DNA from: Xenoacremonium recifei
Lineage: Eukaryota > Ascomycota > Sordariomycetes > Hypocreales > Nectriaceae
Assembly: GCA_012184525.1 (NCBI GenBank)
Contig: WOFQ01000005.1
Span: 744,001 to 808,000 of the forward strand
Direction: 5' to 3'
Length of the DNA: 64,000 bases
The notes under the pieces are model-generated. The model worked only from the letters and a program-made list of their open reading frames with translations. It did no database searches and was not told where the DNA came from. Positions 1-11,705 of the stretch are shown one piece after another. Numbering within the stretch: position 1 is the stretch's first letter; each line of letters opens with the position of its first letter. Position numbers and translations under genes: made by a program.

Positions 1-3000
1 ACCAGAGCAATGCGTCTTCGGTGCTCTCCAAGATGCACAGAAGCGGCGTCAATGCCGCCGAAAAGAAGTGCGCCACTGGTCGGTTCGTAGAAGCGCTCGA
101 GGAGACTGAGGGCAGTAGTCTTTCCACAGCCCGAAGCTCCCACAAATGCTGTAAAGAAGCCGGGCGGAATGCGCAATGACACTTCTTTGAGCACCTTGAC
201 ATCAGGTCTGCGAGGGTAGGAAAACTCGACGGCCTTGAAGTCCAAAGAAGCAGCGCTAGGAACTTCGTTGGTGTCTTCTCCAGGCGGGTGGTCTTCTTTG
301 ACGTCGTCGGAAATCTGTCGACGCAGATTGAAGACATAATTGGCCGCTCGTTTGGCTTGCGTGATACTTGTCGTGTACGTGAAGAGAGCGGCAGCCGCCT
401 CACCAGCAAAGATCACTCCGATGAAGGCGACGTAGAACTGCTGCGGTGTATACTCTCCAAAGGAGATCAAACGGCCACCATACCAGAACCCAAGAGCCAT
501 GGCCAGAAATGACATCGACTGACTAAGAGAGTACCAGAACATGCTGCTGATCAAGCTCGTCACGGCGGTCTTTGCAATAGAACGAAGTGTTCCCTCGTAC
601 TTAGCGACAATCTCGTTCTCGAGTGCTAGGGATGCAACTGTGCGGATGGACATGATCGCTTCAGAAGCAACTCCTGCACTATTGGCAAATCGCGATGCAG
701 ATGCCTCGTCCAGCTTGAACTCCAGGCGCATGCGAAGGTAACCAGCTCCAACTAGTGGAGGTAATGCACCAAAAGTCAACACCAGACCCAGCTTCCAGCC
801 ATATGCTATAGCCAAAATGCAGCTTGATACAAGGTTGACGAGGATTGTCATGATGAGGGCGATGTTCGACGAGAGAAGTTCCTGGAGCGCTGCGGGTTCA
901 CTTGCAAGCTGGGAGACTAGGGCGCCAGTCGTGTTGTCTGGGTCATCGAAGAACGACATATCCTGCCGAATGATGCTCTTGAAGATATCCAGTCGATAGA
1001 AGTTCATGACTCCTTGAGCTATAACGGTCGACATCCAGCCAAGGATGGCGTAGACGACGAGGTTGCCACATGCCATTACAAAGAACATGAGGGCGTAGAA
1101 GTTGCCTCGGTTGACCATCTCATCTCTCTCAAGGGAGAACGCGTTCATGACACGGGAGAAAAGCACAGCAAGAGCCGGGTTGGAACCTCCTAGAAGGAAG
1201 GTTAGGCAAGTATTGAGCAAGGAAGCATAGGAATGCACTTACCTCCTAGAACAGCGCATATTGTGATGACTGCGAATGGCATCCAAAGGGTTGGCTGCTC
1301 CCGGATTATCATAGCGAGACACTTGAACAGATTGTACTTGGTGGCTGCAGTTTCGACTTGCTCAGGAACCGTCTCTTGGGTATCCAGTACCATTGAGTGC
1401 CGGACCCTAGCCTTCTCATCGGGGTTCTCAGCGGTGATCTCTTGTTCAATCTCATCCCCGTGCGTATCGTGATGTAGATCTTGTGCCATTACGAGTCGAG
1501 AGTAAGCACCACCCGAGCGAATAAGTTCTTCATGTGTCCCTTGCTCGATGATCTTGCCCTTGTTCATCACGATGATATTGTCTGCGTGGCGGATGGTCGA
1601 AAGTCGATGCGCAATGACGACGGTCGTCCGATTCACAGCAGCGTTGTTGAGTGCCTTTTGTACGATTCTTTCGGCGTTAGGATCCAGGGCACTTGTAGCT
1701 TCGTCTAGAAGAAGGACACGAGGGTTCGAAATGATACTTCTAGCAATGGCTAGTCGCTGCTTTTGTCCGCCCGACAGCATGGAACCGCGTTGGCCAAGCT
1801 GGGTTTGGAAACCCTGTTCCGATCAGCCCAGTGCTCAATTTCGACAATTAGAGATCCCTACCTCAGGAAGGTTTTCGATAAACTCGTATGCGTATGCAGC
1901 TTTGCAGGCATCTTCCACGAGCTTCAATTTGTCGTCATCGGGCAAATCTGCCTGTGGTGTACCAGACAATCCGTACGCGACATTCTCAAACACCGAACCA
2001 TTAAACAGCACTGGCTCCTAGAGATGAGGGATATGTTAGTCTCCATATGGTGTCACTAATGCACCGCATCTTACCTGTTGAACTAGTCGAATGTTCGTTC
2101 TCAGCCACTGAATGTTGATGTCGCTGATCTCCTGTCCGTCAAGAGTGATAGTACCAGCAGAAGGCGAGAACCATCTCTCAAGTATACCGACAATGGTGCT
2201 CTTGCCTGAGCCGCTCGGCCCAACAATAGCGGTTGTCTTGTTGGCTCGAATAATGAGATTAAGGCCCTGGAGGATTGGAACGTTGGGTCGAGAAGGGTAG
2301 TAAAATTCGACACCACCAAAGACGATGTGTCCTCGACATTCCGACGGATACAGTCCCTCGGTTGATAGAGAATCAATCTTCGATTCCCTATCGATGGCCT
2401 TGAAAAGCTGGCCAGCAGAGGCGGAGGCTTTGGCGACAACCATAAGCTGCGGGAAGATTTGCGTTAATCCCTGTGCCGCGAGGATGATGGCTAGAATAAC
2501 CCTGTCAAGTCAATCAGCATTGTCAAGTACGGTGCCTCGGAATAGGGCAAAACACACGTTACCACGTCTCCTGCTTCGTGTATCTGGCCACTGTGATACA
2601 TATGGATGCCTTGCCAGAAGGCCAGGCCATATCCAGCATATATACAGAAGAATTGGATACAGAACATCACAGCGTAGTAGGGTGGCTTCTTCTTCCCCAG
2701 CGCCCTGGCATTGTCAACAATACCGTCAAACTTCTGGGTCAGTTTGGGGTAGGCCCAGAATGCGTGCACGCTCTTGATACTTGCGAAGACTTCTTCCGCC
2801 AGCTGATCAGCCTGTCCCCATGTAGATAGAAGATTCTTCTCGATCTTGGCATCGAAACCGACGCATACGGTGACGACGATCAGGATAGCAGGAACAATGC
2901 CGAGCGTAATGAAGGTCAGCTTCCACTGCACAGCAAAAGCCACGACGAAGGATGCGAAGAATGTAGTCGTAGCCTGGACTGTGAGACCGAATTTCTCGGA

Positions 3001-3715
3001 TATGCCCTGGCTGACCAGGTTCCCGCCAGTGTTGAGGGTAGTTGAGACAGAGCCGGGCTCGCTGGAGTCGAAGTAGGAAATCTCTTGCCGAAGCGTTTGT
3101 TTGAGGAAATGGATTCGGAGGGAGCGAGTTACACGAATGCCGTTAATCGAGATGAGTGTCTAAGGAAAAGATCAAAGATTAGCTACTGCTCTTTCTAGAA
3201 TGTCCTTGAAGACTTACCGTCCAGATATAAACCAGGGCGAACTTGGCAGCGAACAGATAAACAAAGTAGAGCCTGGTTCCATGTCAGCTTGATAAACTTC
3301 GCCATGGGGGTCTATGAAATGCCATGGCCATACGCATAGTGATCGAGGCCGGAGCGGAACTCGGCCGGTGTTTTCTTCCCGGTGATGTAGTCGTTGAAAA
3401 CAGTGACAAACTTGCCAAATACAAGGTTCATCAGCGGAAGCAGGACGCCAGCAGCGATCATGCAGACGACAGCAACGCTAGTCATGATCCATCCGATTGT
3501 ATCATTGTACGAAAACACGCGCTAAGAGGCACTGTTAGGAGCCAGTCTTTGACTGAGTCTCGGCGAAGCATCAAGGCTTGGTAGGAACTCACGAAGAAAC
3601 CCGAGGACTCTTCTTCGGCCTGCTTGCCGTCGCTTGCTGCAGCTGGCTTGGAGGCGATATCCTCCTGCGTAGCTTCTCGAAGCATCTGTTCAGGAGACGC
3701 CGCACCCCCTCTCAT
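1..3715 (-). CDS. ABCB-type multidrug efflux transporter (full-size, 3' end outside window)
   Basis: Full-size ABC exporter with TMD-NBD-TMD-NBD order, expected in the plasma membrane and driving ATP-dependent efflux of hydrophobic compounds. The start at 3715 gives MRGGAASPEQMLRE. The first membrane domain follows, then NBD1 with Walker A GPSGSGKST (about 2200), signature LSGGQ (about 1775), Walker B VLLLDEATSALD and H-loop VIAHRLSTIR (about 1610-1700). The second membrane domain leads to NBD2 Walker A GASGCGKTT (about 130-150). The window ends before the NBD2 signature, so the C-terminus is missing. At least seven short introns are visible; the first three are 3522-3591, 3273-3333 and 3160-3217. 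It resembles fungal pmd1/Ste6-like pumps, which move toxins, azoles or peptides; the substrate cannot be read here. It is divergent from a Zn2Cys6 regulator about 600 bp away, suggesting linked regulation. Confidence 0.93.
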
Positions 3716-3949
3716 CTTGGCTGGTTGAAGAATTATGAAAGGCGGTAGGTGATGTTGTTTTGAAGTTGGGTGGGGAATCAAAGGAGTGTACGAAGGAGAA
3801 CGAAGGAGAGCAACGGGAGCTTGGCGAAGCCAAACAAACGCCCATGAAAATTCTGCACACCTTGAAGGGGACAAACAAACGACCCTTTACTGCGCAGAAT
3901 TCAGATTATATTCACTTTTGTTAGAAGCCATGGCTCCGACACGGGGCCT

Positions 3950-3967
3950 CGGGGCTCCGGCGGCCCG
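3950..3967. promoter_or_regulatory. Palindromic element copy 1 (CGGG-N3-CCGG-N3-CCCG)
   Basis: An 18-bp element with dyad-symmetric outer CGGG/CCCG arms and a central CCGG, 235 bp upstream of the ABC transporter start. CGG/CCG half-sites are the usual targets of Zn2Cys6 dimers. Recognition by the adjacent regulator is inference. Confidence 0.5.
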
Positions 3968-4236
3968 AACCAGTCCATCGCATTCACGGAGGCCCCTGAA
4001 TATTGAAGAGCGGATTGAAAGCGCATGACAGAAAAGAATCTAGTCACCAGAAATATCTCAAAAAAATGAGTCCAGCGTAATTGACCAAAACAAGATGGAC
4101 CACTTCACCTTATTTCTGCCTGGTGCTGGCACATCTCAACGCGGATGAAAACGAGACGCGACCAAGTGAGAAAGCTGCCTGAGGTGTGCATGTTGCGGAA
4201 AATCGCTGACTAACCCAGGCGAGCCAATCGGCGGCC

Positions 4237-4254
4237 CGGGGCTCCGGCAGCCCG
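4237..4254. promoter_or_regulatory. Palindromic element copy 2 (CGGG-N3-CCGG-N3-CCCG)
   Basis: Second copy, differing from copy 1 at one base within the 18 bp. It lies 59 bp upstream of the regulator start, a position suited to autoregulation. Binding is inferred, not shown. Confidence 0.5.
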
Positions 4255-4312
4255 AATTGGTCCTCCTCTTCTTCTCTTAGATCGCCACCAATTATCGAGA
4301 GCATTCCGCATC

Positions 4313-6731
4313 ATGAAAAAGTCTCAGCTCAGCACCATGGCCGACGTGACACCCGAAGGTCCGGAGGGGGCCGCAAGCCTCCGAAGAGCCGTATGTCCAA
4401 CAGCCATGCATTGACTCTAACCAATCGCTAACCTGATTATAGTGTGACCAGTGCCGCATCCGCAAGGTACACTGGTCAAACCCAAGTCTTCATTCTGGTT
4501 TACTGGCTCTAATCCAATCTTCAGATACGCTGCGACAAGGAAAATGGCGTCCCATGTTCCAACTGTAAAGCGAGCAAGAGAGAATGCATCTCGACTGGAC
4601 TTGGGCAAAAGCCCAGAGAAGCGAGGCAGCGGGTTATGGTTTCCAATCAGTAGTCAGTATCACCACAGACCTTGTCTTTATGAGCAGTTACTGACATATT
4701 TCTAGCGACCGCAAGATTGATTACCTAGGTACCCGCCTCTCAGACATCGAAAAGAAATTGGACAAGATCATGGCCTATATCAATCGCGACGACGCATCCA
4801 CTCCGGCTTCGTCGTTCTTTAACGCCACAGGAGCGACGAACACAATTTCGAAGCTTTCAATAGTAGACAAGCCGAGTGATCTGTCTTCCTCCACTGAAGA
4901 ACAAGATGAGCCCTTCGCAGGCAATTCGTCCATGGTGGCCCACACCATGTCTGCTGGGAACTTCCTAGAACAGGCTGCAACAGAAAGCCCCTTTAGCCAA
5001 GAGCAGAAGACAGATATACAAACTGCCTTGGCATCCTTACGTCAACTTACACAAATGCAGAGTCGAAAAGGCACACATCCTGAGAGCACGTTCACACACC
5101 GAAAGCCCATTCCTGCTGGTGACCTCAGTCAGCTACCTCAGCCACCTGCTGAGGTTGTGTTGAGACTGCTGTTAGAAGTCCAGGGTCAGTAAGACATAGT
5201 ATTTCGTGAACATTTAAGATCTAACGTCGCCAGCAGTCAACCCTCCGATGACGTTTACCACTAGCTGTTCGTATATTACCGTCCCAGACTTCAATGCTGC
5301 CTGCCAGAAGGTATTCGTCGCCAAAGGCTACAATACTGCCTCATTTGTTATTGCAAGTGCCGGCCTCTACTATTTGATCCAAGAAAAATTGATTCTAGAT
5401 GAACCACGAAACGCATATTACCGCCCATATTACGATCAGTGCAGAGACAACCTAGAGACTGCACTACACCATTGGCCTCTCATACAGTCAGCAAGCAAGG
5501 AAACGATTCAAGCTTTATTGCTAGGCGTAAGTCCAGGAGTCAAATTCTCATCGAGTTTCACAAAAGTTCTGACTTCTGTATGTCAGGTCACTTATTCGGT
5601 CGAGACATCAAAGTTCACTTTGGCTCTTCAATTCAACAGCACTGCAGCTGCCATGTGCCAGACTTTAGGTTGGCATCGTCGCGAGACCACCGGCGACGAG
5701 CCATTTGAATCGAGAGCATCCATATTTTGGTTCTGCTACATGATGGATAAGGGTCTCTCATTAAGATTCGGACGCAACTCAATCATGCAAGACTGGGACA
5801 TCTCAGTGCCACCCGACTTTGGCAATTCTCAGCTCTCCCCTTCGTGGAACAAACTTCTCAATGGTTGGATCAAGACAGGCAGCGTTCTTGGGGACATGTA
5901 CGAGAAGCTTTATAGCCCCCAAGCGCTGCTTCGGTCCCCAGAGCATCAGATTGAGACAGCTCGTATCTTGGCCCGGGAACTGAAGTTGCAGTGGAGTGTT
6001 TTGGACGACATATCGACAGCGGTGAAACGTGAAAGCACTGCATATGCAACCGTGCAGGATGGACAGACACAAGAACAGCGAGCTATGTCATTGGACATGA
6101 TCCTGAAGTCAGCTCAAGTTACCCACTTCGCGTTTCTAACTTTGATCTATCGTGCGATTCCGAGCCGCCCGGGCTTCCCAAGCACGTTCAACGCAGAGTG
6201 CATCGATGCAGCGAGAACGGCATTTAGATATCATGAAGAGTGTATAGAACTTACTAAGAACAATATATTCGAAATGCTTGGATATCTCCACTGGTAGGTC
6301 CTCCGTCTTTCTCCTTATATCAAACCAATCCGGAGATGCTAATAAGTTTTAGGACAATCTTATATGTGCCCTTCACCCCTTTCACGGTTCTTTTCTGTCA
6401 TGTCATAGAGACCTCTAATGTCGAAGATCTGAAGCTCCTCGGCCAGTTCGTAATGTCTCTGCAGGCAGCTATGTCAATATCACAAGGCATTCACAAATTC
6501 CACCGCCTTTGCGCAACCTTACATCAGATAGCTGCACTGTATGTGGATGCTAGAACTCAGTCAGTAGGAGCTGACTTCGACATGTACTTGTCTCAGTTGG
6601 GCTTGTTTCCTCAGCAGGGTTCGACGGAAGTAGTCTCTACAGGTGAGATTTTGGATGATTGGTTTTCGGGTAACAGATACATCATGGGGGTGATGGAGGA
6701 AGACATGTTTGACTTCAATTTTGGGGAATAG
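4313..6731 (+). CDS. Zn2Cys6 transcription factor with fungal-specific TF domain
   Basis: Nuclear fungal regulator of about 694 aa. Proposed exons are 4313-4390, 4443-4466, 4525-4652, 4706-5184, 5237-5526, 5587-6293 and 6353-6731, which join in frame. The binuclear cluster is split over exons 1-3: C27, C30, C37, C45, C48 and C55 (CX2CX6CX7CX2CX6C). A short linker and a likely coiled coil (DRKIDYLGTRLSDIEKKLDKI region) follow, then a helical middle-homology region containing YMMDKGLSLRFGR, as in the PF04082-type domain. The 5527-5586 segment is a multiple of three and open, but it has GTAAGT, CTGAC and CAG and interrupts the usual domain, so I treat it as an intron. An alternative start is at codon 9. 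It is divergent from the ABC transporter and probably controls it. Confidence 0.88.
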
Positions 6732-7954
6732 TAGGTAGGGCTCTCTTTGCACTCTGGGGGTTCGGGTTGAGGTTTCAGGTTAGGATTGAGGTTCGGGTAA
6801 ACATCCTGGGAGAGATCTCATAACTTTAGTTTTTGGGTTGAGCTTTCTGGCTTAAATGACTGACAATTTATAGGCGGAGCTCGTCAACCAACTCCTTGCT
6901 CTAAGACAGTGCTATCGGTGTTTGTGTCGTATTCGCTTGCAGTGATACGCAGCGGATCAAATACCAAATCTTTTGGCGTACCTCCCCGATATCTGTTTCG
7001 CTGCTAGCTCTGGGTGATACGCCTCCTCCTGCTTACGGAACGCCGAAGTCAGAGCGGTACACGACGACCGCAGAATATTCCCCCGTCTAGGTTAGCATAA
7101 AATGATGGCGAACAGCGAAAATCCAACATTTGCCGCCCATCAAACAAGTTCAGAATAACTATCATGGATGCGAACGTTTGGAGCAGCACCAGGCCGTTTG
7201 CGTGGATAGTAATCGCCTTTGTCCCATGAATTCCTTATGCATTTAGGAATTCCTGATCTAAAATTGGACTGAGGTATTCCTTGGGTACTGCAGTAGTGGA
7301 TGTGACTCAAGACCGTTGAGGACGAACTGCATGCAGCTTATGACAAATAATTCCGTTCATGACAAAGTATCTCCATCTCTCGGCCTACTTCACGTCTTTG
7401 TGCTGAAGTTGGGTATCCGGACTTTATATTTGTAATATTGACATTTCAAAGTTCTGTCTTCGCACTTTGCCAGTCTTGGGGCAAAGGATTAGAATATCAT
7501 ACGTTTGGCGGTTTCCATGGAAGCACGTGTCGTATCCAGGCTGGGGGAAATACTTGTATTATTGACTAGAAATCACAATAATGTAAATTCCGAAGTCTGC
7601 AGCGATTATTTTGGGTGTTCGTACCAACAAGGATGTCCTTTCCGTTGGTTGTTGCGCCGTCTGTCGCTGAAGCATGCGCGAATCCATGTGCGTTCCATTT
7701 TCCAACGCATCGTCTTGTAGAAACGAGTTCGAGATGCATCATCATGAAAATTCAAGCTCTAATTGATATTGAAGATAAGCTTCCCCGATCGTTATTGGCG
7801 AGTTTTCCACTTTATCCTCCAGCGAGTTCCCACTCACCTTGTTAAGCTCGCAATTATCCCGCACGCTTAGCTTTGGCACTAAACGTCACCGATCCTGAAC
7901 CACGTTAATTTTTCTCATGTCTTTCTCAACACATACACTCTGATATCGATCATC
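6732..7954. other. Intergenic region, no gene recognised
   Basis: About 1.2 kb of AT-richer DNA. The only structure I see is a small G-rich imperfect repeat at 6759-6798, where GGTTCGGGT occurs at both ends of the stretch. The downstream part serves as promoter for the bisphosphatase gene. Confidence 0.5.
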
Positions 7955-8953
7955 ATGAGTCCCTCTAGAACGCCGGATGGGGTCGCGCCAGACTTGAAGC
8001 AGCATCTGCTTGCGCTGCTGCCCCAGCATGGACGCGCTGCGCTTCGAGATTCAGTCCTCCCTAATCTCCTCGGCGCAGTCTCAGACATCGGCAAGGCGCT
8101 CAGCGCGGCCAGTGAAGTGGCCATTGTTGGCACGGAAAATGCGTTTGGAGACGAACAGCTGAACGTTGACTTGATAGCTGAGGGACTTGTTCGCAAAGCC
8201 ATCAGCCACTCCCCTAATATTAGGACCGCCAGCAGCGAAGAGGACCCACGAGAGTGCTCGATGCAGAACGAGGAGCTTGAACCTGACTCTGAGAAGTACA
8301 CCGTTGCTTTTGATCCTCTCGATGGAAGTTCTATCATCGGGCCGAACTGGTCCGTTGGGGCCATCTTCGGCATCTGGGATGGCGAGACCGCACTCAATCA
8401 GCCATCAGAGAAGCAAGTTGCATCCATCTTGGGTGTCTTTGGCCCCCGCACGTTGGCTATCGTTGCGCTCCGGTTTCCAGGACTTTCACCAGCCTGCTTC
8501 GAGGTTGGTTTCAACGAGGGCGGCACGATCAAAATTCTCCGACCTCAAGTACAACTCTCAACTCCCCCATTCAAGACTCGTTACTTTGCGCCCGCCAACC
8601 TCCGTGGTGCATCCGAGAGTGAGAAGTACATGGGCCTGATATTGGCCTTCATTCACGAGAAGTACACTCTGCGATACGCAGGCGGGCTCGTTCCCGATCT
8701 CTATCATGCGTTAGTCAAAGGTCATGGCGTTTATATCTCGCCGATTACTGCTTCGAGTAAGGCAAAGCTGCGCAGGCTTTATGAGCTATACCCAGTTGCA
8801 TTAGTGATGGAGTGTGCCGGCGGTCAAGCAATAGACCCAGAGGATGGCAGGAGGATTCTTGACATTCCTGTCAAAGGATGCGACGACAGAGGTGGTCTTG
8901 TCTGCGGGACTGGCGAAGAGGTGGAAAAGGTCAGAGCGGCACTCCTGGGGTAA
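7955..8953 (+). CDS. Sedoheptulose/fructose-bisphosphatase family phosphatase
   Basis: Intronless gene for 332 aa, of FBPase class 1 fold. It shows the metal-binding signature FDPLDGSS at residues 119-126 (D120, D123). The later RYAGGLVPDLYHALVKGHGVY region carries a substrate-loop pattern nearer plant-type sedoheptulose-1,7-bisphosphatase (RYTGG..PDV form) than the usual cytosolic FBPase (KYVGSMVAD form). The expected reaction is Mg-dependent removal of the 1-phosphate from a ketose bisphosphate, acting in cytosolic sugar-phosphate metabolism. SBPase-like proteins are known in some fungi outside photosynthesis. There is no organelle-targeting sequence, and the start lies just before the conserved fold. 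The regulatory N-terminal segment of animal FBPase is not evident. The sugar specificity cannot be settled from sequence. Confidence 0.85.
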   Translation: MSPSRTPDGVAPDLKQHLLALLPQHGRAALRDSVLPNLLGAVSDIGKALSAASEVAIVGTENAFGDEQLNVDLIAEGLVRKAISHSPNIRTASSEEDPRECSMQNEELEPDSEKYTVAFDPLDGSSIIGPNWSVGAIFGIWDGETALNQPSEKQVASILGVFGPRTLAIVALRFPGLSPACFEVGFNEGGTIKILRPQVQLSTPPFKTRYFAPANLRGASESEKYMGLILAFIHEKYTLRYAGGLVPDLYHALVKGHGVYISPITASSKAKLRRLYELYPVALVMECAGGQAIDPEDGRRILDIPVKGCDDRGGLVCGTGEEVEKVRAALLG

Positions 8954-10340
8954 ATTTGGCTTCTGAGTATACGGTGGCGTTTACGCAAGCTACGGAAATG
9001 CCAACAGGACGCCTTCTGATGTGAGCATAATTGAATTCAGTTATACGCCATACGGGCAATAATGTAACATTAACTGTTAATGATTACATCTTTCGACACT
9101 TCAACGCGAACTATCATCGGAACAGGAAAATACGAAACATTGTCGATCTGAACCCGCCCTAGCGGATCCCTCTTCCTCCACCGCCCATCTGAACAGGGAC
9201 TTTGAGAGATTCGGCCGAGCCCAAGTCCATCCACTCTCTGGAACCAACTAAACAAAAGAGGGGAATTGGTGCGCTGGGGCGAGTAATTCTCGACCATGGC
9301 AGCTTGCGGGCTTTGTGTAGCCCCGCTGACGTGAGCCTTTCAACCTCAAATGAAACTCTGGTAACCTGGTCTCGATCCGTCCATTAAGCCGAACCCGACA
9401 GATCTCGGAAACTCGGTGCCAAGAGACAAGCTCCATTCAAGCGCTGCCTTGTTTGTTGGTTGATGGAATTTTGCAAGCTGAGTCAGACTGTTAGACCATC
9501 CAATGTCAAAACTTGAAGCCACAAAGCCACTTCTGAGTGTCATAGCAGACATGTTATTTGTTGACTCGCAAGCGCCTCGCCACTCTAAGTTGTGATGTAA
9601 GACTACTTCTTGTAGCCTAAATGGGAGGCGAGTCAGAAATTTGTAAGTAGTATTGACCATAATTATACGTAAGGCACGGGCTTATGCTGCGTTGTCCTTG
9701 GAATCACCTGATAGACGAACAGATGGATCAACCCGACAACCCGACACACCCTTGCCCCTGCTTGACGTGGGAGCAAGCCCCTTGACAAATTCTCCCCGAC
9801 TCACCGCCTGCAAGAATCGGGAATCCCCATGAACTTTGGCCATATCCCAACTTGCATGTGAGATCTAAAATCTCCATAATAACCTGGGGTCAAATGCAAT
9901 GAACGCTGCTCCACGGACATAGCGCAGCCAGACTCGGTTTTAATTAGGGCATGAAAACGGGAAACGGGCCTTCGAGGACTCCGTGCGTTTGTGAGTTTGT
10001 AGTAAACTAAGCCCTACGGTATGGAGTACGGAGTACGTATGCTGACCGGAGCTCGGCGTGCTAGTTGCTGGCATATGGGTCTGTTGTCTATCAACCCAAC
10101 CTCCCTAACTTGTCAACTCGGATCTGCAGGGGCCAAACTACCTTCTCAGCACTAATCATGCATGTGTCTTCATCAGAGTGACGCGGCTTACCCTCCTAGA
10201 GCTTCTGTTACATCAACCAGAGATGTCGAGGAGTATATAAGATATAGCATTGACGCTGTCAGTACTTTTTCTTCATTAACCTTGCAATATCAAGTACTAC
10301 AATACACCACGAACCTCTGTTTATTCACTATATAGACCCG
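8954..10340. other. Intergenic region with promoter of the aldolase gene
   Basis: About 1.4 kb without a convincing gene; the 104-aa minus ORF at 9346-9660 has no recognisable pattern. It contains a tandem GGAGTAC pair at 10023-10036 and a TATA element at 10234-10240. Confidence 0.5.
10234..10240 (+). promoter_or_regulatory. TATA box of HpcH/HpaI aldolase gene
   Basis: TATATAA, 101 bp upstream of the aldolase start codon and followed by a pyrimidine/A-rich leader. Position and sequence fit a core promoter. Confidence 0.5.
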
Positions 10341-11403
10341 ATGGCTTCGAACGGAACCCAGGCCCAGCCCCAGGGTATGTTAGCTTATGCAGCTCCCTCC
10401 CTCTTCCAGCCTCACCGAGCGCGGGATGCCATCCGAGATGCCCACAAGAAGAAGATTCCTCCCCTGCTGAGCTACTATGCGGGCCTCAGCTCTATTCCTA
10501 TTACTCGCTTCCTTGCTCCCTTGGGCTTTGATGCTGTCTGGATTGATTGGGAGCATACCTCATGTAATGTCGAGACCATGACCACCATGGTCCATGAGGC
10601 CATCTTCATGAGCCAAGGCAAAACTATTCCGTTTGTTCGGGTTCCCGGCCATGACCATGCCGCCATCGGCTACGCTCTCGACGCCGGAGCCAGTATTGTG
10701 ATTCCTCAGGTACTTTCATGAGCCTCGTGCCTTACTCGGTTAGAGTTGTGCTCATGATAATACAGGTCGACACTGTTGCGCAAGCCAAGCATGTCGTTTC
10801 GTCTGCCAAATTCGGAACCAAGCAGAATGGAACTCGATCAGCTCCTCCATTTCGACTTGTGCCCGGCGTCACCGATATCACCATCGATTCTTCTCGAGAT
10901 ATCTGGCAGAACGTGAACGACCAGGCTGCCATCATGATCCAAATTGAGACTCTTGAAGGTGATTCCAACGCATATTCTGCATTGTCTGCTTTCAAAGCTA
11001 ATGTCCATATCCAGGCATCAACAACCTTGACGCCATTCTCACAGAAGTTCCCGATATCGATATCGTCTGGCTTGGCAGCCTAGACTGCCGCGTGAGCATG
11101 AATCTGCCTGGAAACTTCGGTCTCTTCGGGGGCGAGCCTGAGTGGGAGGCTGCACGCAAGAAGTTCTTCGATGTCATGGATAAGCACGACAAGCCTTACG
11201 GTGGCTTTGCTATATCCACGGCGCCTTATGGAAAGCCCGAAAATGTCACTGACGCCGCTAAGCGCATGTCATTCATCACCATGACCGCTGACGTGCTACA
11301 TCTGGCTGCCCTGGCCCAGGATCTTGCTGAAGCGCGGCAATTGGTTGCTCCAGAGACAGCGAAGGAGACTGCAAATGGTCACGATGGTAAGATGGAGGAA
11401 TAG
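10341..11403 (+). CDS. HpcH/HpaI aldolase (PEP/pyruvate-domain lyase)
   Basis: Exons 10341-10709, 10766-10958 and 11015-11403 encode about 316 aa of the HpcH/HpaI family. These are metal-dependent class II aldolases that cleave or form 4-hydroxy-2-oxoacids, releasing pyruvate. Family marks are GFDAVWIDWEH (about residues 62-72), the barrel segment DAGASIVIPQV, a metal-ligand Glu in IQIET, and the second ligand Asp in WLGSLDCR, where the usual GxxDL loop sits. The second intron begins within the Gly codon of LEG and is needed to give LEGINNLDAIL. No signal peptide, so cytosolic. The C-terminal tail (about 20 residues) is low complexity. The substrate is unknown; fungal homologues are usually annotated only as 2,4-dihydroxyhept-2-ene-1,7-dioate aldolase-like. 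Confidence 0.88.
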
Positions 11404-11705
11404 AAACTCCCAGTAGGTTTCTTGGTTATTCTTTAAGAGTTTTATATAGCGTTGAAACAATATTCACATCAAAGTCACTCTCGAATCATCTTAGTGCACT
11501 TCTCATATTTCATGACTTGAAACTGTATCTTTAATAAAGGGTAAGTCCAATTATGCATATTTTTATGAGTAATAAGATGGATTCGAATACGCCTTCTCCG
11601 GTGTCAGATCGACCCCAATAGAAATATGCTCGTAAAATGGATCAGTCAACTCCTCCCAATCCCCTCGTTTTAGTACCCTTGTACTCCGATCGCAACTCCA
11701 TCAAA
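11404..11705. other. Short convergent intergenic region
   Basis: AT-rich 302 bp between convergent 3' ends of the aldolase and the oxidoreductase. It contains AATAAA-like stretches (for example near 11532), consistent with 3' processing. No gene seen. Confidence 0.4.

Larger units (their letters stand above)
3716..4312. promoter_or_regulatory. Divergent promoter between ABC transporter and Zn2Cys6 regulator
   Basis: This 597-bp region separates two divergent start codons. It holds two same-direction copies of a GC-rich palindromic element, described separately. The near-identity extends for about 27 bp in each copy (3950-3976 and 4237-4263, 23 of 27 bases equal by eye). No other gene is visible. 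Confidence 0.7.

Noticed and set aside
5527..5586. Open 20-codon segment in the Zn2Cys6 regulator read as coding
   Set aside because: It has GTAAGT, CTGAC and CAG and interrupts the TF domain, so an intron is more likely.
6759..6798. G-rich GGTTCGGGT / GGTTAGG repeat that recalls telomeric or G-quadruplex DNA
   Set aside because: Only two true copies, no TTAGGG run and too few G-triplets; treated as chance low-complexity sequence.
9346..9660. 104-codon minus ORF
   Set aside because: No recognisable domain, ordinary composition and no supporting context.
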